This document shows positions 27,911-36,681 of a DNA stretch of 64,000 nucleotides, piece after piece. A program made the translations under genes and the position numbers. The notes under the pieces were generated by a model. It saw only the letters and a program-made list of their open reading frames with translations, did no database searches and had not been told where the DNA came from. The DNA lies in the NCBI GenBank assembly GCA_033856025.1, contig JAWVFQ010000012.1, positions 1 to 64,000 of the forward strand, in the 5' to 3' direction. Source of the stretch: AC-38 sp033856025. GTDB taxonomy: Bacteria > Actinomycetota > Thermoleophilia > Solirubrobacterales > Solirubrobacteraceae. Positions within the stretch are counted from its first letter, which is position 1, and every line of letters begins with the position of its first letter.

Positions 27911-29668
27911 GTGAAGCTGCGCAGGCCATGGATGGCGCTGCTGGTCGCGCTGGTGATCGCAGGCGCGGTGCCCGTCGCGGCGGGCGCGAGCACCCCCCAC
28001 GACCTGCGCGGCACGTGGGACTGCTGCGGCAGCGGGGGCGCCGGGGCGCAGAAGTTCGTCATCGACGCGATGGACCAGGCGTCGGGCAACTTCACCGGCC
28101 GGGCGACCTACGCGAACGGGACCGCCTTCAGCGACATCGCCGGCACGGCGAACGGGAACTCGGTGAGCCTGACCACCGGGCCGTACTACGGCTCCTCCTA
28201 CTCGGCCACCTTCACCGGGACCATCGCCGCGGACAGCCAGTCGATGTCCGGCACGTGGCAGAGCAATGCCAGCCAGAGCGGCACCTGGACCGCGACGCGA
28301 TCGACGGCTGGAGGCGGCGGAGGCGGAGGCGGAGGCGCAAACAAGAAGCCGACGGTCACCCAGGTGACCACCTGCAACCGCGGCCCGCAGCCCGAGTCCG
28401 ACGCCGTGTGCACCGCGTCGGTCGCCGACACCGGCGCTGACCCCAAGTCGCCGCCCAGCGGCACCGTGCGCTTCACGGCCAGGCAGGGCGGCTTCCGGGC
28501 CGGGGACACATGCACGCTCTCGACGTCGCCCTCGACTCCGACCAGCTCCTCCTGCTCGGTGACCTGGGTCCCGCCCGCGGGGGGCTGGCCCGCCGGGCTC
28601 CCGATGCCCGTGACGGCGACGTACCTGGGCAGCTCGGTCCACGCTCAGAGCACCGGGACGACTCAGTCCAAGATCGCGGTGGCGGGCGTGGTCCCGTACC
28701 CGCCGACCGCCTCGCAGTGCCGGGCCGCGGCCAACGCGGCCCCCCGCGCCGCGGCGCCGCTCGCGATCAAGGCGCTCAACATGTGGAACTACCCGAACGA
28801 GAACAGCACCGTCTTGGACAAGGTCTCCTACGGGGCCCAGACCTGCTTCCACGCGGCCACCGGGCTCACCGGTCAGGTGATCCGGGACGGGTCCAGGCTC
28901 GCGGTGCCCATCACCGTCGCCGGCACCTACTACCTCAACCCCACGCCGGTGGGGGTGGGGGTGTACGTGGGGAACGCGATCGTCGGAGCCATCGTGACCT
29001 TCGTCGGGATACCCGCGGGCCAGAGCATCATGGACACCTCCGCGAAGGCCCAGCAGGACCCGCCCGACCCGAACTTCCGGCACATCGCCACACCCCGGAA
29101 GGTGCCCCGCATCCACCTGCGCCTCGGCGCGGGGCTGAGCCGCGCCGAGGCCAACCGTCTCGAGGCGATGCTCAACCAGCAGCTCCTGGCCGCCAGCCTG
29201 GGCCATGCGCTCGGGACGTCGATCGACCGGGCCGGCGGCGCGCTGAAGGCCAAGAACCGGCTCTGGCAGGGACGTCAGATGCGCGCCGCCATCGGATACG
29301 CCCGGCGGCTGGCCTCGGTGCTCACGTCGCTGGCCACGCTGACCACGCGAGCCGCCGGCGCGGCGAAGGGCGTGCCGTCGCTGGCCACCCCAGCCGCCCA
29401 GTCCCTGCTGGCGAGCCGCCACGCCGACGTGGCGCGGCGGGGGCTGCCCAGCGCCACGACCCGCCTGCTCAGGCGGCTGGGCTTCACCGCCTCCGAGCTC
29501 GCGGCCACCCGCCGCGCCGTCGCCGGGTCGACCGTCGACGCCCAGCCGCAGTCCATCGCCGCGCACCTGGCCGATCCGGCCCTCGGCGAGAACTACCGGA
29601 TGGTCGCCGCCGCCTGGCTGCTGTGGGTCCACGCGCCCGAGGTCACGGCGCCCGCGCGGCTGCGCTGA
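27911..29668 (+). CDS. Large secreted protein with beta-domain, Gly linker and Ig-like domain
   Basis: A 585-residue predicted secreted protein. Signal peptide: KLRRPWMALLVALVIAGAVPVAAGAS. An N-terminal beta domain (residues about 28-130, DLRGTWDCCGSGGAG...) with GTW repeats resembles lipocalin-like barrels. Nine glycines follow, then an Ig-like domain (KPTVTQVTTCNRGPQPES...GTVRFTARQGG) and a long helical C-terminal half without recognised family. The start is GTG 27911. It diverges from the LuxR-type gene and may share its operator. No enzymatic motif is seen; surface or matrix role is a guess. Confidence 0.72.
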   Translation: MKLRRPWMALLVALVIAGAVPVAAGASTPHDLRGTWDCCGSGGAGAQKFVIDAMDQASGNFTGRATYANGTAFSDIAGTANGNSVSLTTGPYYGSSYSATFTGTIAADSQSMSGTWQSNASQSGTWTATRSTAGGGGGGGGGANKKPTVTQVTTCNRGPQPESDAVCTASVADTGADPKSPPSGTVRFTARQGGFRAGDTCTLSTSPSTPTSSSCSVTWVPPAGGWPAGLPMPVTATYLGSSVHAQSTGTTQSKIAVAGVVPYPPTASQCRAAANAAPRAAAPLAIKALNMWNYPNENSTVLDKVSYGAQTCFHAATGLTGQVIRDGSRLAVPITVAGTYYLNPTPVGVGVYVGNAIVGAIVTFVGIPAGQSIMDTSAKAQQDPPDPNFRHIATPRKVPRIHLRLGAGLSRAEANRLEAMLNQQLLAASLGHALGTSIDRAGGALKAKNRLWQGRQMRAAIGYARRLASVLTSLATLTTRAAGAAKGVPSLATPAAQSLLASRHADVARRGLPSATTRLLRRLGFTASELAATRRAVAGSTVDAQPQSIAAHLADPALGENYRMVAAAWLLWVHAPEVTAPARLR

Positions 29669-29720
29669 GGGCCGGGGTAGCTTCGCCGCGCACGGGGTAG
29701 GACCGCCTCGTCAACTACCT

Positions 29721-29728
29721 GGGAGGTG
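29721..29728 (+). promoter_or_regulatory. Ribosome binding site choosing GTG 29732
   Basis: GGGAGGTG lies 3 nt before GTG 29732. The other in-frame GTG (29726) is part of this site, so the second is the likely start. Confidence 0.6.
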
Positions 29729-29731
29729 GCG

Positions 29732-30424
29732 GTGCTCCGCCGATTCGTCCTGCTCGTCGCGACGGCGAGTGCTCTCGCCCTGCTCGTACCGGCCTCGGCC
29801 GCGCTGGCCGACGGCTTCGCCGGCGCGTCGAAGACCGAGATGGGCGCCGGGCCCAAGACCGTGACCGTCCGCCTGCAGGTGGACCGGTTCTTCCGGCAGG
29901 GGTCGAAGCTGGCCGCCGCCGGGCGCGCGCAGGCCACGCTGCTGGACCCGGCGACCGGCCGGCGGATCGTCCGCCAGCAGCACGTCACCTTCGCGGTCAC
30001 CAGCGGCGCGAGCTGCAAGATCCTGCGCCTCCAGCTGGACAAGCTCGACCTCACGCTCCTGGGGCTCAACGTGTTCCTGGACAAGGTCAAGCTCGACGTC
30101 ACCGGCAAGCGCTCGGGCGGCGTGCTGGGCTCGCTGTTCTGCACGATCGCGGACCAGCGGATCTCGCTGAACAAGGCGGCGACCTCGCTGAACCGCGGCC
30201 TCACGCGCGGCAAGCTGGCGCCGATGGCGTTCACCGTGCGCGCCTATCCGCAGAAGGCGCAGTCGCCGGCCACGTCGTGCCCGGTGCTGGCGCTGACGCT
30301 GGGGCCGCTGCACCTGGAGCTCCTCGGCCTCGTGGTCGACCTCAACCAGGTCAAGCTCAAGGTCACCGCGTACCGCGGCCAGGGCGCCCTGGGCGACCTG
30401 TTCTGCAAGCTGGGGCAGCCGTAG
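29732..30424 (+). CDS. Secreted protein with two copies of an LLGL/LFC module
   Basis: A 230-residue secreted protein with a signal peptide ending about AALADGFAG. Two homologous segments of about 45 residues are visible: ILRLQLDKLDLTLLGLNVFL to GSLFCTIAD, and LALTLGPLHLELLGLVVDLN to DLFCKLGQP. The shared pattern is LxLxLxxLxLxLLGLxVxLxxVKLxVTxxRxxGxLGxLFC. This module recurs in secreted proteins of Thermoleophilia and other actinobacteria without assigned function. A cysteine ends each copy, and another (SCKI/SCPV) starts each, suggesting one disulfide per module. Confidence 0.75.
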   Translation: MLRRFVLLVATASALALLVPASAALADGFAGASKTEMGAGPKTVTVRLQVDRFFRQGSKLAAAGRAQATLLDPATGRRIVRQQHVTFAVTSGASCKILRLQLDKLDLTLLGLNVFLDKVKLDVTGKRSGGVLGSLFCTIADQRISLNKAATSLNRGLTRGKLAPMAFTVRAYPQKAQSPATSCPVLALTLGPLHLELLGLVVDLNQVKLKVTAYRGQGALGDLFCKLGQP

Positions 30425-30445
30425 GTCCCCGCAGGGTGCGGGATC

Positions 30446-30477
30446 GTAGGCGGGCGAACGTCTGTTCGCCCGCCTAC
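30446..30477. promoter_or_regulatory. LexA-type SOS box inside a perfect 14+4+14 palindrome, uvrA operator
   Basis: CGAACGTCTGTTCG (30455-30468) is an exact match to the Gram-positive LexA box CGAACnnnnGTTCG. The symmetry continues outward: GTAGGCGGGCGAAC (30446-30459) and GTTCGCCCGCCTAC (30464-30477). It overlaps the uvrA -10 box by three bases, so bound LexA would block polymerase. Confidence 0.88.
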
Positions 30478-30480
30478 AAT
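30475..30480 (+). promoter_or_regulatory. -10 box TACAAT of the leaderless uvrA promoter
   Basis: TACAAT ends 7 nt before ATG 30488 and starts inside the SOS palindrome. It makes the in-frame ATG at 30479, which lies inside this box, unlikely. Confidence 0.65.
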
Positions 30481-30487
30481 GCTTCTC

Positions 30488-33385
30488 ATGTCGCCGCATG
30501 ACCAGATAACGGTCTCGGGCGCCCGCGAGCACAACCTCAAGGACGTCTCGCTCTCGCTTCCGCGCGAGGCGCTCGTGGTCATCACCGGGCTCTCCGGCTC
30601 CGGGAAGTCCTCGCTGGCCTTCGACACGATCTACGCCGAGGGCCAGCGCCGCTACGTGGAGTCGCTGTCCGCGTACGCGCGGCAGTTCCTCGGGCAGATG
30701 GACAAGCCCGACGTGGACTCGATCGAGGGGCTCTCGCCGGCCATCTCGATCGATCAGAAGACGACGTCGCGAAACCCGCGCTCCACCGTCGGGACGGTGA
30801 CGGAGATCTACGACTACCTGCGCCTGCTGTGGGCGCGCGTGGGCAAGCCGCACTGCCACGTCTGCGGGCGGCCGATCGCGGGCCAGTCGGCGGAGCAGAT
30901 CATCGACCACGTGATGACGCTCCCGGAGGGGACGCGGTTCATGGTCCTGGCGCCGGTGGTGCGCGGGCGCAAGGGCGAGTACGGCAAGCTGCTCGACGAG
31001 CTGCGCGCCGAGGGCTTCTCGCGCGTGAAGGTGGACGGCGAGACGCGCCTGCTCGAGGAGGAGTTCGACCTCGACAAGAAGTACAAGCACGACATCTCGG
31101 TGGTGGTCGACCGGCTCGTGATGAAGGCGGACGTGCGCAAGCGCCTGGCCGACTCGGTCGAGACCGCGGTGTCCGTGGCGGACGGCCTGGTCGACGTCGA
31201 GCTGGTCGACGACCCGGACGGACGGGTCCTCACCTTCTCCGAGAAGTTCGCCTGTCCCGAGCACGGGCCGTCGATCGCCGAGCTCGAGCCGCGGATCTTC
31301 TCCTTCAACTCCCCGCACGGCGCCTGCCCGCGCTGCACGGGACTGGGGTCGCAGATGGAGATCGATCCCGAGCTGATCGTGCCCGACCCCTCGCTGTCGA
31401 TCGGAGAGGGGGCGATCCTGCCCTGGTCGTCGTCCTCGTCGAACTACTACGACGAGATCACCAACGCGATCGCCGAGCGCTACGAGGTCGACCTGGAGGC
31501 GCCGTGGGAGGAGCTGCCCGAGGACCAGCGCGACCTCTTCCTGTACGGCACCAACGGCGACAAGATCTACATCTCCTATCGCAACCGCTACGGCCGCAAG
31601 CGCTCGTACACCACGCGGTTCGAGGGCATCGTGCCGTCGCTGGAGCGCCGCTACCGCGAGACCGACTCCGAGTGGTCGCGGGAGAAGATCGAGGAGTACA
31701 TGTCCGTGCGCCCGTGCCCGGAGTGCCGGGGCGCGCGCCTGCGGCCGGAGTCGCGCGCGGTGACGGTGGCCGGTCTCTCGCTGCCGGAGTTCACGACCCT
31801 GTCGGCGCAGCGGGCGCTGGAGTGGGTGGACGCGGTGGAGCTCTCCGACGTCGACCGCCAGATCGCGCGGATGATCCTCCGCGAGATCGAGGAGCGGCTC
31901 GGCTTCCTCAACAACGTCGGCGTCGGCTACCTGTCGATGGAGCGCGCGGCGGCGACGCTGTCGGGAGGCGAGGCGCAGCGCATCCGGCTGGCCACGCAGA
32001 TCGGCTCCTCGCTCGTGGGCGTCCTCTACATCCTCGACGAGCCGTCGATCGGCCTGCACCAGCGCGACAACGCGCGGCTGATCGGCACGCTGGAGCGCCT
32101 GCGCGACCTCGGCAACACGGTCATCGTCGTCGAGCACGACGAGGGCACGATGCGCGCGGCCGACCACCTGGTGGACCTCGGCCCGGGCGCGGGCGAGCAC
32201 GGCGGGCGGATCGTGGCCGAGGGGACGGCGGACGAGGTGGAGCGCATCGACGAGTCGCTGACCGGCCAGTTCCTGGCGGGCACGCGGCGCATCGAGGTGC
32301 CCAAGCGCCGGCGCCGCCCCAAGGGCGAGGTGCTGATCGAGGGTGCCACCCAGCACAACCTCAAGAACGTCAACGTGAAGGTCCCGCTCGGCCTGTTCTG
32401 CTGCGTGACCGGGGTGTCGGGCTCCGGGAAGTCGACGCTGGTCAACGAGGTGCTGTTCAAGTCGGTGGCCAACCGGCTGCACCGGTCCAAGCAGCGCCCG
32501 GGCGCGCACCGGCGGATCAGTGGCCTGGACGCGCTGGACAAGATCATCTCGGTGGACCAGTCGCCGATCGGCCGCACGCCGCGGTCCAACCCGGCGACCT
32601 ACATCGGGCTGTTCGACCAGATCCGCGACCTGTTCTCCAAGACGCAGGAGGCGCGGGCCCGCGGCTACAAGCCGGGACGCTTCTCGTTCAACGTCAAGGG
32701 CGGGCGCTGCGAGGTCTGCCGGGGCGACGGGCAGATCAAGATCGAGATGCACTTCCTGCCCGACGTCTACGTGCCGTGCGAGCAGTGCCACGGCAAGCGC
32801 TACAACCGCGAGACGCTGGAGATCCGCTTCAAGGGCAAGAACATCGCCGACGTGCTGGACATGCCGGTGGAGGAGGCGGTCGAGTTCTTCGCCCACATCC
32901 CCAAGATCCACCGGCGCCTGGCCACGCTGAACGACGTGGGGCTGGGCTACATCCGGATCGGGCAGCCGGCCACGACGCTCTCCGGGGGCGAGGCGCAGCG
33001 CGTGAAGCTGGCGTCCGAGCTGTGCAAGGTGGCCACGGGGCGGACGCTCTACATCCTCGACGAGCCGACGACGGGGCTGCACTTCGCCGACATCCAGCGG
33101 CTGCTGGAGGTGCTGAAGCGGCTGGTGGACGCGGGGAACACCGTCGTCGTGATCGAGCACAACCTCGACGTCATCAAGACGGCGGACCGGCTGATCGACA
33201 TGGGGCCCGAGGGTGGCGAGGAGGGCGGCTACATCGTGGCCGTGGGCACGCCTGAGCAGGTGGCGGCCACCGAGGGTTCGCACACGGGTGAGTACCTGCG
33301 CTCGTTGGTCACGCCCGCGGCGCCGCGCAAGTCTCGCGTCAACGGCGGCTCGTCGCGCCGCCGCAAGGTCGCGGCCGCGGCCTGA
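30488..33385 (+). CDS. uvrA: Excinuclease ABC subunit A
   Basis: A 965-residue damage-sensing ATPase with two ABC modules. P-loops are GLSGSGKSSLAFDT and GVSGSGKSTLVNE; signatures are LSGGEAQRIRLA and LSGGEAQRVKLA; Walker B is YILDEPSIGLH and YILDEPTTGLH. Zinc-binding Cys pairs are present: CPEH..CPRC in the first module and CEVC..CEQC in the second. It loads UvrB (gene at 21212, unlinked) on lesions. ATG 30488 is preferred over 30479 because of the TACAAT box. A perfect LexA box upstream predicts induction by DNA damage. The Ser/Arg-rich tail is short. Confidence 0.98.
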   Translation: MSPHDQITVSGAREHNLKDVSLSLPREALVVITGLSGSGKSSLAFDTIYAEGQRRYVESLSAYARQFLGQMDKPDVDSIEGLSPAISIDQKTTSRNPRSTVGTVTEIYDYLRLLWARVGKPHCHVCGRPIAGQSAEQIIDHVMTLPEGTRFMVLAPVVRGRKGEYGKLLDELRAEGFSRVKVDGETRLLEEEFDLDKKYKHDISVVVDRLVMKADVRKRLADSVETAVSVADGLVDVELVDDPDGRVLTFSEKFACPEHGPSIAELEPRIFSFNSPHGACPRCTGLGSQMEIDPELIVPDPSLSIGEGAILPWSSSSSNYYDEITNAIAERYEVDLEAPWEELPEDQRDLFLYGTNGDKIYISYRNRYGRKRSYTTRFEGIVPSLERRYRETDSEWSREKIEEYMSVRPCPECRGARLRPESRAVTVAGLSLPEFTTLSAQRALEWVDAVELSDVDRQIARMILREIEERLGFLNNVGVGYLSMERAAATLSGGEAQRIRLATQIGSSLVGVLYILDEPSIGLHQRDNARLIGTLERLRDLGNTVIVVEHDEGTMRAADHLVDLGPGAGEHGGRIVAEGTADEVERIDESLTGQFLAGTRRIEVPKRRRRPKGEVLIEGATQHNLKNVNVKVPLGLFCCVTGVSGSGKSTLVNEVLFKSVANRLHRSKQRPGAHRRISGLDALDKIISVDQSPIGRTPRSNPATYIGLFDQIRDLFSKTQEARARGYKPGRFSFNVKGGRCEVCRGDGQIKIEMHFLPDVYVPCEQCHGKRYNRETLEIRFKGKNIADVLDMPVEEAVEFFAHIPKIHRRLATLNDVGLGYIRIGQPATTLSGGEAQRVKLASELCKVATGRTLYILDEPTTGLHFADIQRLLEVLKRLVDAGNTVVVIEHNLDVIKTADRLIDMGPEGGEEGGYIVAVGTPEQVAATEGSHTGEYLRSLVTPAAPRKSRVNGGSSRRRKVAAAA

Positions 33386-33649
33386 TCTGCTTCGGGCTGG
33401 GCCGGTCCGCGGGAGGGTCCGGCCGCTCTGCGGGCGGGTCCTGTCCGGGGTCCCTGGCCCGGATTTCGCTTGCGCGAGAATCCGTCAGTAGGACCCCGGC
33501 CACCCGCCCGATCGGCGTTGATCGGTGCTCTGCGCGTTGTCGGCGGACGTCAAGGGTCCGGTTTGGTCTGCCGATGTTGGGGGTGTGCTGTCCGCGATGA
33601 TCGTGTTCGCTTCGCTGGTCGCTCTGTGGGGTGGCGTCGTTCCGCGCCG
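33386..33649. other. Non-coding gap between convergent uvrA and PrmC-like genes
   Basis: 264 bp with no convincing frame. Base composition is less extreme and T/G-richer than the surrounding genes. It contains the three-helix structure at 33431-33510, a further 9-bp stem (33540-33548 with 33566-33574, one G-T pair) and the direct repeat GATCGG spaced by CGTT near 33509-33524. It is the largest gap in the window. Confidence 0.7.
33431..33510. ncRNA. Candidate structured RNA: three nested helices
   Basis: Helix 1: CGGGCGGGT (33431-33439) with ACCCGCCCG (33502-33510), 9 perfect pairs. Helix 2: CCGGGGTCC (33445-33453) with GGACCCCGG (33491-33499), 9 perfect pairs. Helix 3: GGATTTCGC (33461-33469) with GCGAGAATCC (33474-33483), 9 pairs and one bulged G, closed by a TTGC loop. 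The helices stack with small internal loops into one 80-nt rod. No T-run follows on either strand, so it is not a standard terminator. It may be a small RNA, an uvrA 3' stability element or a bidirectional stop. Confidence 0.45.
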
Positions 33650-34378
33650 TCACCGGCGCTCGGCGAGCTCCGACTGACCGGCTTCGGCGGCCGCCTTGTC
33701 GCGGAGCCTGCCTCGGATCACGAGGACTTCCTCTTCGCGGGCGCCCGGTTCCAGTAGTCCTCGGGCCTCCAGCATCTCTGCTCGCTGACGCATCAGCGGG
33801 CCGAGGGGTCCGGTGTCCCGGGCTTCGACCGTCGCGTCGAGCCCGGCGGCGTGGAGGCGGTCGAGGGTTGGCCTCTCCCCGCAGATCGACGAGTGCACGA
33901 CGAGGAGGTGCCCTCCCGGGTTCAGGGCTCGAGGCGCTTCGGTGAGGATGCGGTCGAGCAGGGCGCGGCCGTCGGCGCCGGCGTCCCAGGCGCGGCGCAG
34001 GCCGCGGGTCGGTATCCCCCCGTCGGCCGAGGGCACGTAGGGCGGGTTGGAGACGATCACGTCGAAGCGCTCGCCGGCCACCGCTTCGAGGAGGTCGCCG
34101 TGGCGGACCTCCACCCACGCTCCGTTGAGGCGGGCGTTGAATCTTGCGGTGGCGACGGCGCGGCGGGACAGGTCGACGGCGACGACCTCGCGAGCCCCGT
34201 TGCGGGCCAGGTCGACCGCGATCGCTCCGGAGCCGGTGCACAGCTCCAGGACACGGTGGCCGGGGACGAGCGGGCGGGCCGTGCGCGCGAGCAGCCGGGT
34301 GTCGGAGATCGGGCGGAAGACGCCCGGCGGGGTCACCAGGCGCAGGCCCGCCGGGGTATCGCGCATCAGGAGGGCCAC
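33650..34378 (-). CDS. PrmC/HemK-like N5-glutamine-type methyltransferase
   Basis: A 242-residue SAM methyltransferase. LELCTGSGAIAVDLA is the SAM loop, AVDLSRRAVATARFNARLNG follows, and VSNPPYVPS with NPPY at 111-114 is the amino-methylating signature of PrmC/HemK and MTQ2. It lacks the PrmC N-terminal helical domain, so the target is probably not release factors by the usual mode; MTQ2/HemK2-like proteins are the closest type. The start is GTG 34378 or ATG 34366 (four codons in). It diverges from the ligase gene with a 37-bp gap. Confidence 0.85.
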   Translation of the reverse strand: MALLMRDTPAGLRLVTPPGVFRPISDTRLLARTARPLVPGHRVLELCTGSGAIAVDLARNGAREVVAVDLSRRAVATARFNARLNGAWVEVRHGDLLEAVAGERFDVIVSNPPYVPSADGGIPTRGLRRAWDAGADGRALLDRILTEAPRALNPGGHLLVVHSSICGERPTLDRLHAAGLDATVEARDTGPLGPLMRQRAEMLEARGLLEPGAREEEVLVIRGRLRDKAAAEAGQSELAERR

Positions 34379-34415
34379 GGCGGCGATCTATCCTCCCCGC
34401 CGCCTCGCGAAACCC

Positions 34416-35561
34416 ATGCCCCAGCCGCCCCAGATCCCCGACCCACCCCGCGTCGTCACCGCCGAGTCGCTGCACGAGGCCTTCGACGCGCCCGCGCCGC
34501 TGACGGTCGGGGTGGAGGAGGAGCTGATGGTCCTGGACCCCGCGACGCTGGACCTCGCGCCGCTGGGCAAGGCGGTGCTGGCGGCGGTCGGCGACGACCC
34601 GCGGTTCAAGCTCGAGTTCCCCGCCGCCCAGCTGGAGATCGTCACGGCGCCGGCGTCGGGCGCCGGCGCGGTCGCGGCGCAGCTGGCCGCGGCCCGGCGC
34701 GACCTGGCCGCGGCCGCCGGGTCCGTCGCCCGGTTCGCCGGCACCGGCCTGCACCCCTTCGCCGCGCCCGACGGGCCGCTCAACGAGGGCGAGCGCTACG
34801 CGCGCACCATGCACCACTACGGGCCGGTCGCCGCGCGCCAGCAGCTCTGCGCGCTCCAGGTCCACGTCGCCGTGCGCGGCGCCGGCCGGGCCCTGGCGGT
34901 CCACAACGCGCTGCGCTCCTTTCTGCCCGAGCTGGCGGCGCTGGCGGCGAACGCGCCGTACCACGACGGGCGCGACACGGGGATGGCGTCGGCGCGGCCG
35001 AAGGTCTCCGAGCTGCTCCCGCGTCAGGGGATCCCGCCGGTCCTGGGCGGGTGGGCCGAGTTCGCCGAGGCGATGCGCTGGGGCGCCGCCGCCGGCCCGA
35101 TGGTCGACTACCGCTCGTGGTGGTTCGAGCTGCGGCCGAACCCGGCCTTCGGGACGCTCGAGGTGCGCGTGCCCGACGCCCAGGCCACGGTGGCCGAAGC
35201 GGCGGCGGTCGTCGCGGTCGTCCACGCCCTGGCGGCCTGGCTGGCCGCGCGCCACGATGCCGGCGACCTCCCCACCCCGGCGCCCGCGTGGCGGATCGCG
35301 GAGAACCGCTGGTCGGCCGCTCACCGCGGCCCCCACGGCGAGATGGCCGACCTGGACAGCGGGGCGCCCGGTCCCACGGCCGACCGCCTGCACGCGCTCC
35401 TCGACGTCCTCGAGCCGATCGCCCGCGATCAGGCCGCCGCGGACCACCTCGCCACGGCCCGCAACCTGATCGACCGACCCGGCGCCGACCGCCAGCGCGC
35501 CGCGGGCGACCCGCACGCGGCGACCGCCCAGCTGGCCGCCGACTTCCTGGCCGGGATCTAG
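34416..35561 (+). CDS. Carboxylate-amine ligase of the YbdK (GCS2) family
   Basis: A 381-residue ATP-dependent ligase related to gamma-glutamylcysteine synthetase 2. Marks are LTVGVEEELMVLDP, FKLEFPAAQLEIVTAP (metal-binding Glu), HPFAAP, the MVDYRSWWFELRPNPAFGTLEVRVPDAQ block and RIAENRWSAAHRG. YbdK enzymes join glutamate to an amine, cysteine in some. In actinobacteria related proteins serve ergothioneine or mycothiol-linked chemistry, but nothing here decides. The start is ATG 34416; no ribosome binding site is evident. Confidence 0.88.
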   Translation: MPQPPQIPDPPRVVTAESLHEAFDAPAPLTVGVEEELMVLDPATLDLAPLGKAVLAAVGDDPRFKLEFPAAQLEIVTAPASGAGAVAAQLAAARRDLAAAAGSVARFAGTGLHPFAAPDGPLNEGERYARTMHHYGPVAARQQLCALQVHVAVRGAGRALAVHNALRSFLPELAALAANAPYHDGRDTGMASARPKVSELLPRQGIPPVLGGWAEFAEAMRWGAAAGPMVDYRSWWFELRPNPAFGTLEVRVPDAQATVAEAAAVVAVVHALAAWLAARHDAGDLPTPAPAWRIAENRWSAAHRGPHGEMADLDSGAPGPTADRLHALLDVLEPIARDQAAADHLATARNLIDRPGADRQRAAGDPHAATAQLAADFLAGI

Positions 35562-35634
35562 GCCCCCTTGGACCGGCCGGCCGGGGCCTGTGGACCGTTG
35601 GTTGGGGGGGCTTTCGGCCGGGTAGGTCCGGGCC

Positions 35635-36681
35635 GTGACCTCTCCGGCAGCCCAGATGTCGCCGGCCGCGGCGCCGGTCCTGGCGCCGGCCCCGCGCGGC
35701 GAGCTGAGCGCGATCCTCCTGGGTGCGCTGGCCGGCGCGCCGTTCGCGCTGGACCTCGACCTGCCGTTCCCCGAGGGCGACGCGCTGTCCGACGAGGACC
35801 TGCACCTCAGCCTCTACCTCTGTTACGAGCTGCACTACCGGGGCGTGCCGGGGGCGGACGAGCGCTGGGAGTGGGAGCCCTCGCTGCTCGCCGTCCGCCG
35901 GCGGCTGGAGCGCCGGTTCGAGGCGGCGCTCGAGGCGCTCGTGCCGCGCGGCGACGAGGGCGTGCCGCCGGAGGAGGTCGACCTCGCGCTGCGCGAGATC
36001 GCCGACGCCGACGAGGGCCGCTCGCTGTCGGCCCACGTCGAGCGCGAGGCCGGCCTGGACGAGGTGCGCGAGTTCCTCGTGCACCGCTCGGCCTACCAGC
36101 TCAAGGAGGCCGACCCGCACTCGTGGGCGCTCCCGCGCCTGTACGGCGCGCCCAAGGCGGCGCTGGTGGAGATCCAGGCCGACGAGTACGGCGGCGGGCG
36201 CGCCGACCGCATCCACGCCGAGCTGTTCGCGGGCGCGATGGCGGCGCTGGGCCTGGATGCCCGCTACGGCGCCCACCTGGACCGCATCCCCGGGGTCACG
36301 CTGGCCACGGTGAACCTGATGTCGCTGTTCGGCCTGCACCGCCGTCTGCGCGGTGCGATCGTGGGCCACCTGGCGCTGTTCGAGATGACCTCGTCGATCC
36401 CCAACGGCCGCTACGCGCGCGGTCTGCGCCGGCTCGGGCTGGGCGACGGCGCCACGGCGTTCTTCGACGAGCACGTGGAGGCGGACGCCGTCCACGAGAA
36501 CGTCGCCGCGGTCGACCTGGCCGGGGGACTGGTGCGCCAGGACCCGCGGATGGCCGCCGACGTCCTGTGGGGCGCGCGGACCCTGGCGGCGCTGGACCGC
36601 CGCTGGTGCGACCACGTCCTGGACGCCTGGGAGGCGGGGGAGACCTCCCTGCTCGCGCCGCTGGAGGACACCGATGGCTGA
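35635..36681 (+). CDS. Iron-containing redox enzyme, haem-oxygenase-like fold
   Basis: A 348-residue helical protein of the Haem_oxygenas_2 (PF14518) type. Likely metal ligands occur in the repeated Glu/His helices: YLCYELHYRG, ALVEIQADEYGGG with HAELF, HLALFEMTSSIPNGRYARGLRRLG, and DEHVEADAVHEN. Such proteins are non-haem diiron or iron oxygenases of mostly unknown substrate. The GTG start is preceded by TAGGTC with a 6-nt gap. The gene overlaps the CDGSH gene by 8 bp, implying they act together; the small Fe-S protein could be its electron donor. Confidence 0.82.
   Translation: MTSPAAQMSPAAAPVLAPAPRGELSAILLGALAGAPFALDLDLPFPEGDALSDEDLHLSLYLCYELHYRGVPGADERWEWEPSLLAVRRRLERRFEAALEALVPRGDEGVPPEEVDLALREIADADEGRSLSAHVEREAGLDEVREFLVHRSAYQLKEADPHSWALPRLYGAPKAALVEIQADEYGGGRADRIHAELFAGAMAALGLDARYGAHLDRIPGVTLATVNLMSLFGLHRRLRGAIVGHLALFEMTSSIPNGRYARGLRRLGLGDGATAFFDEHVEADAVHENVAAVDLAGGLVRQDPRMAADVLWGARTLAALDRRWCDHVLDAWEAGETSLLAPLEDTDG

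Noticed and set aside
30479..30487. ATG 30479 as uvrA start
   Set aside because: It lies within the TACAAT -10 box and next to the SOS palindrome. ATG 30488 has correct leaderless spacing.
33540..33574. Extra stem in the uvrA-PrmC gap as separate RNA gene
   Set aside because: Nine pairs with one G-T and a 17-nt loop is within what GC-rich DNA gives by chance; noted only as part of the gap.
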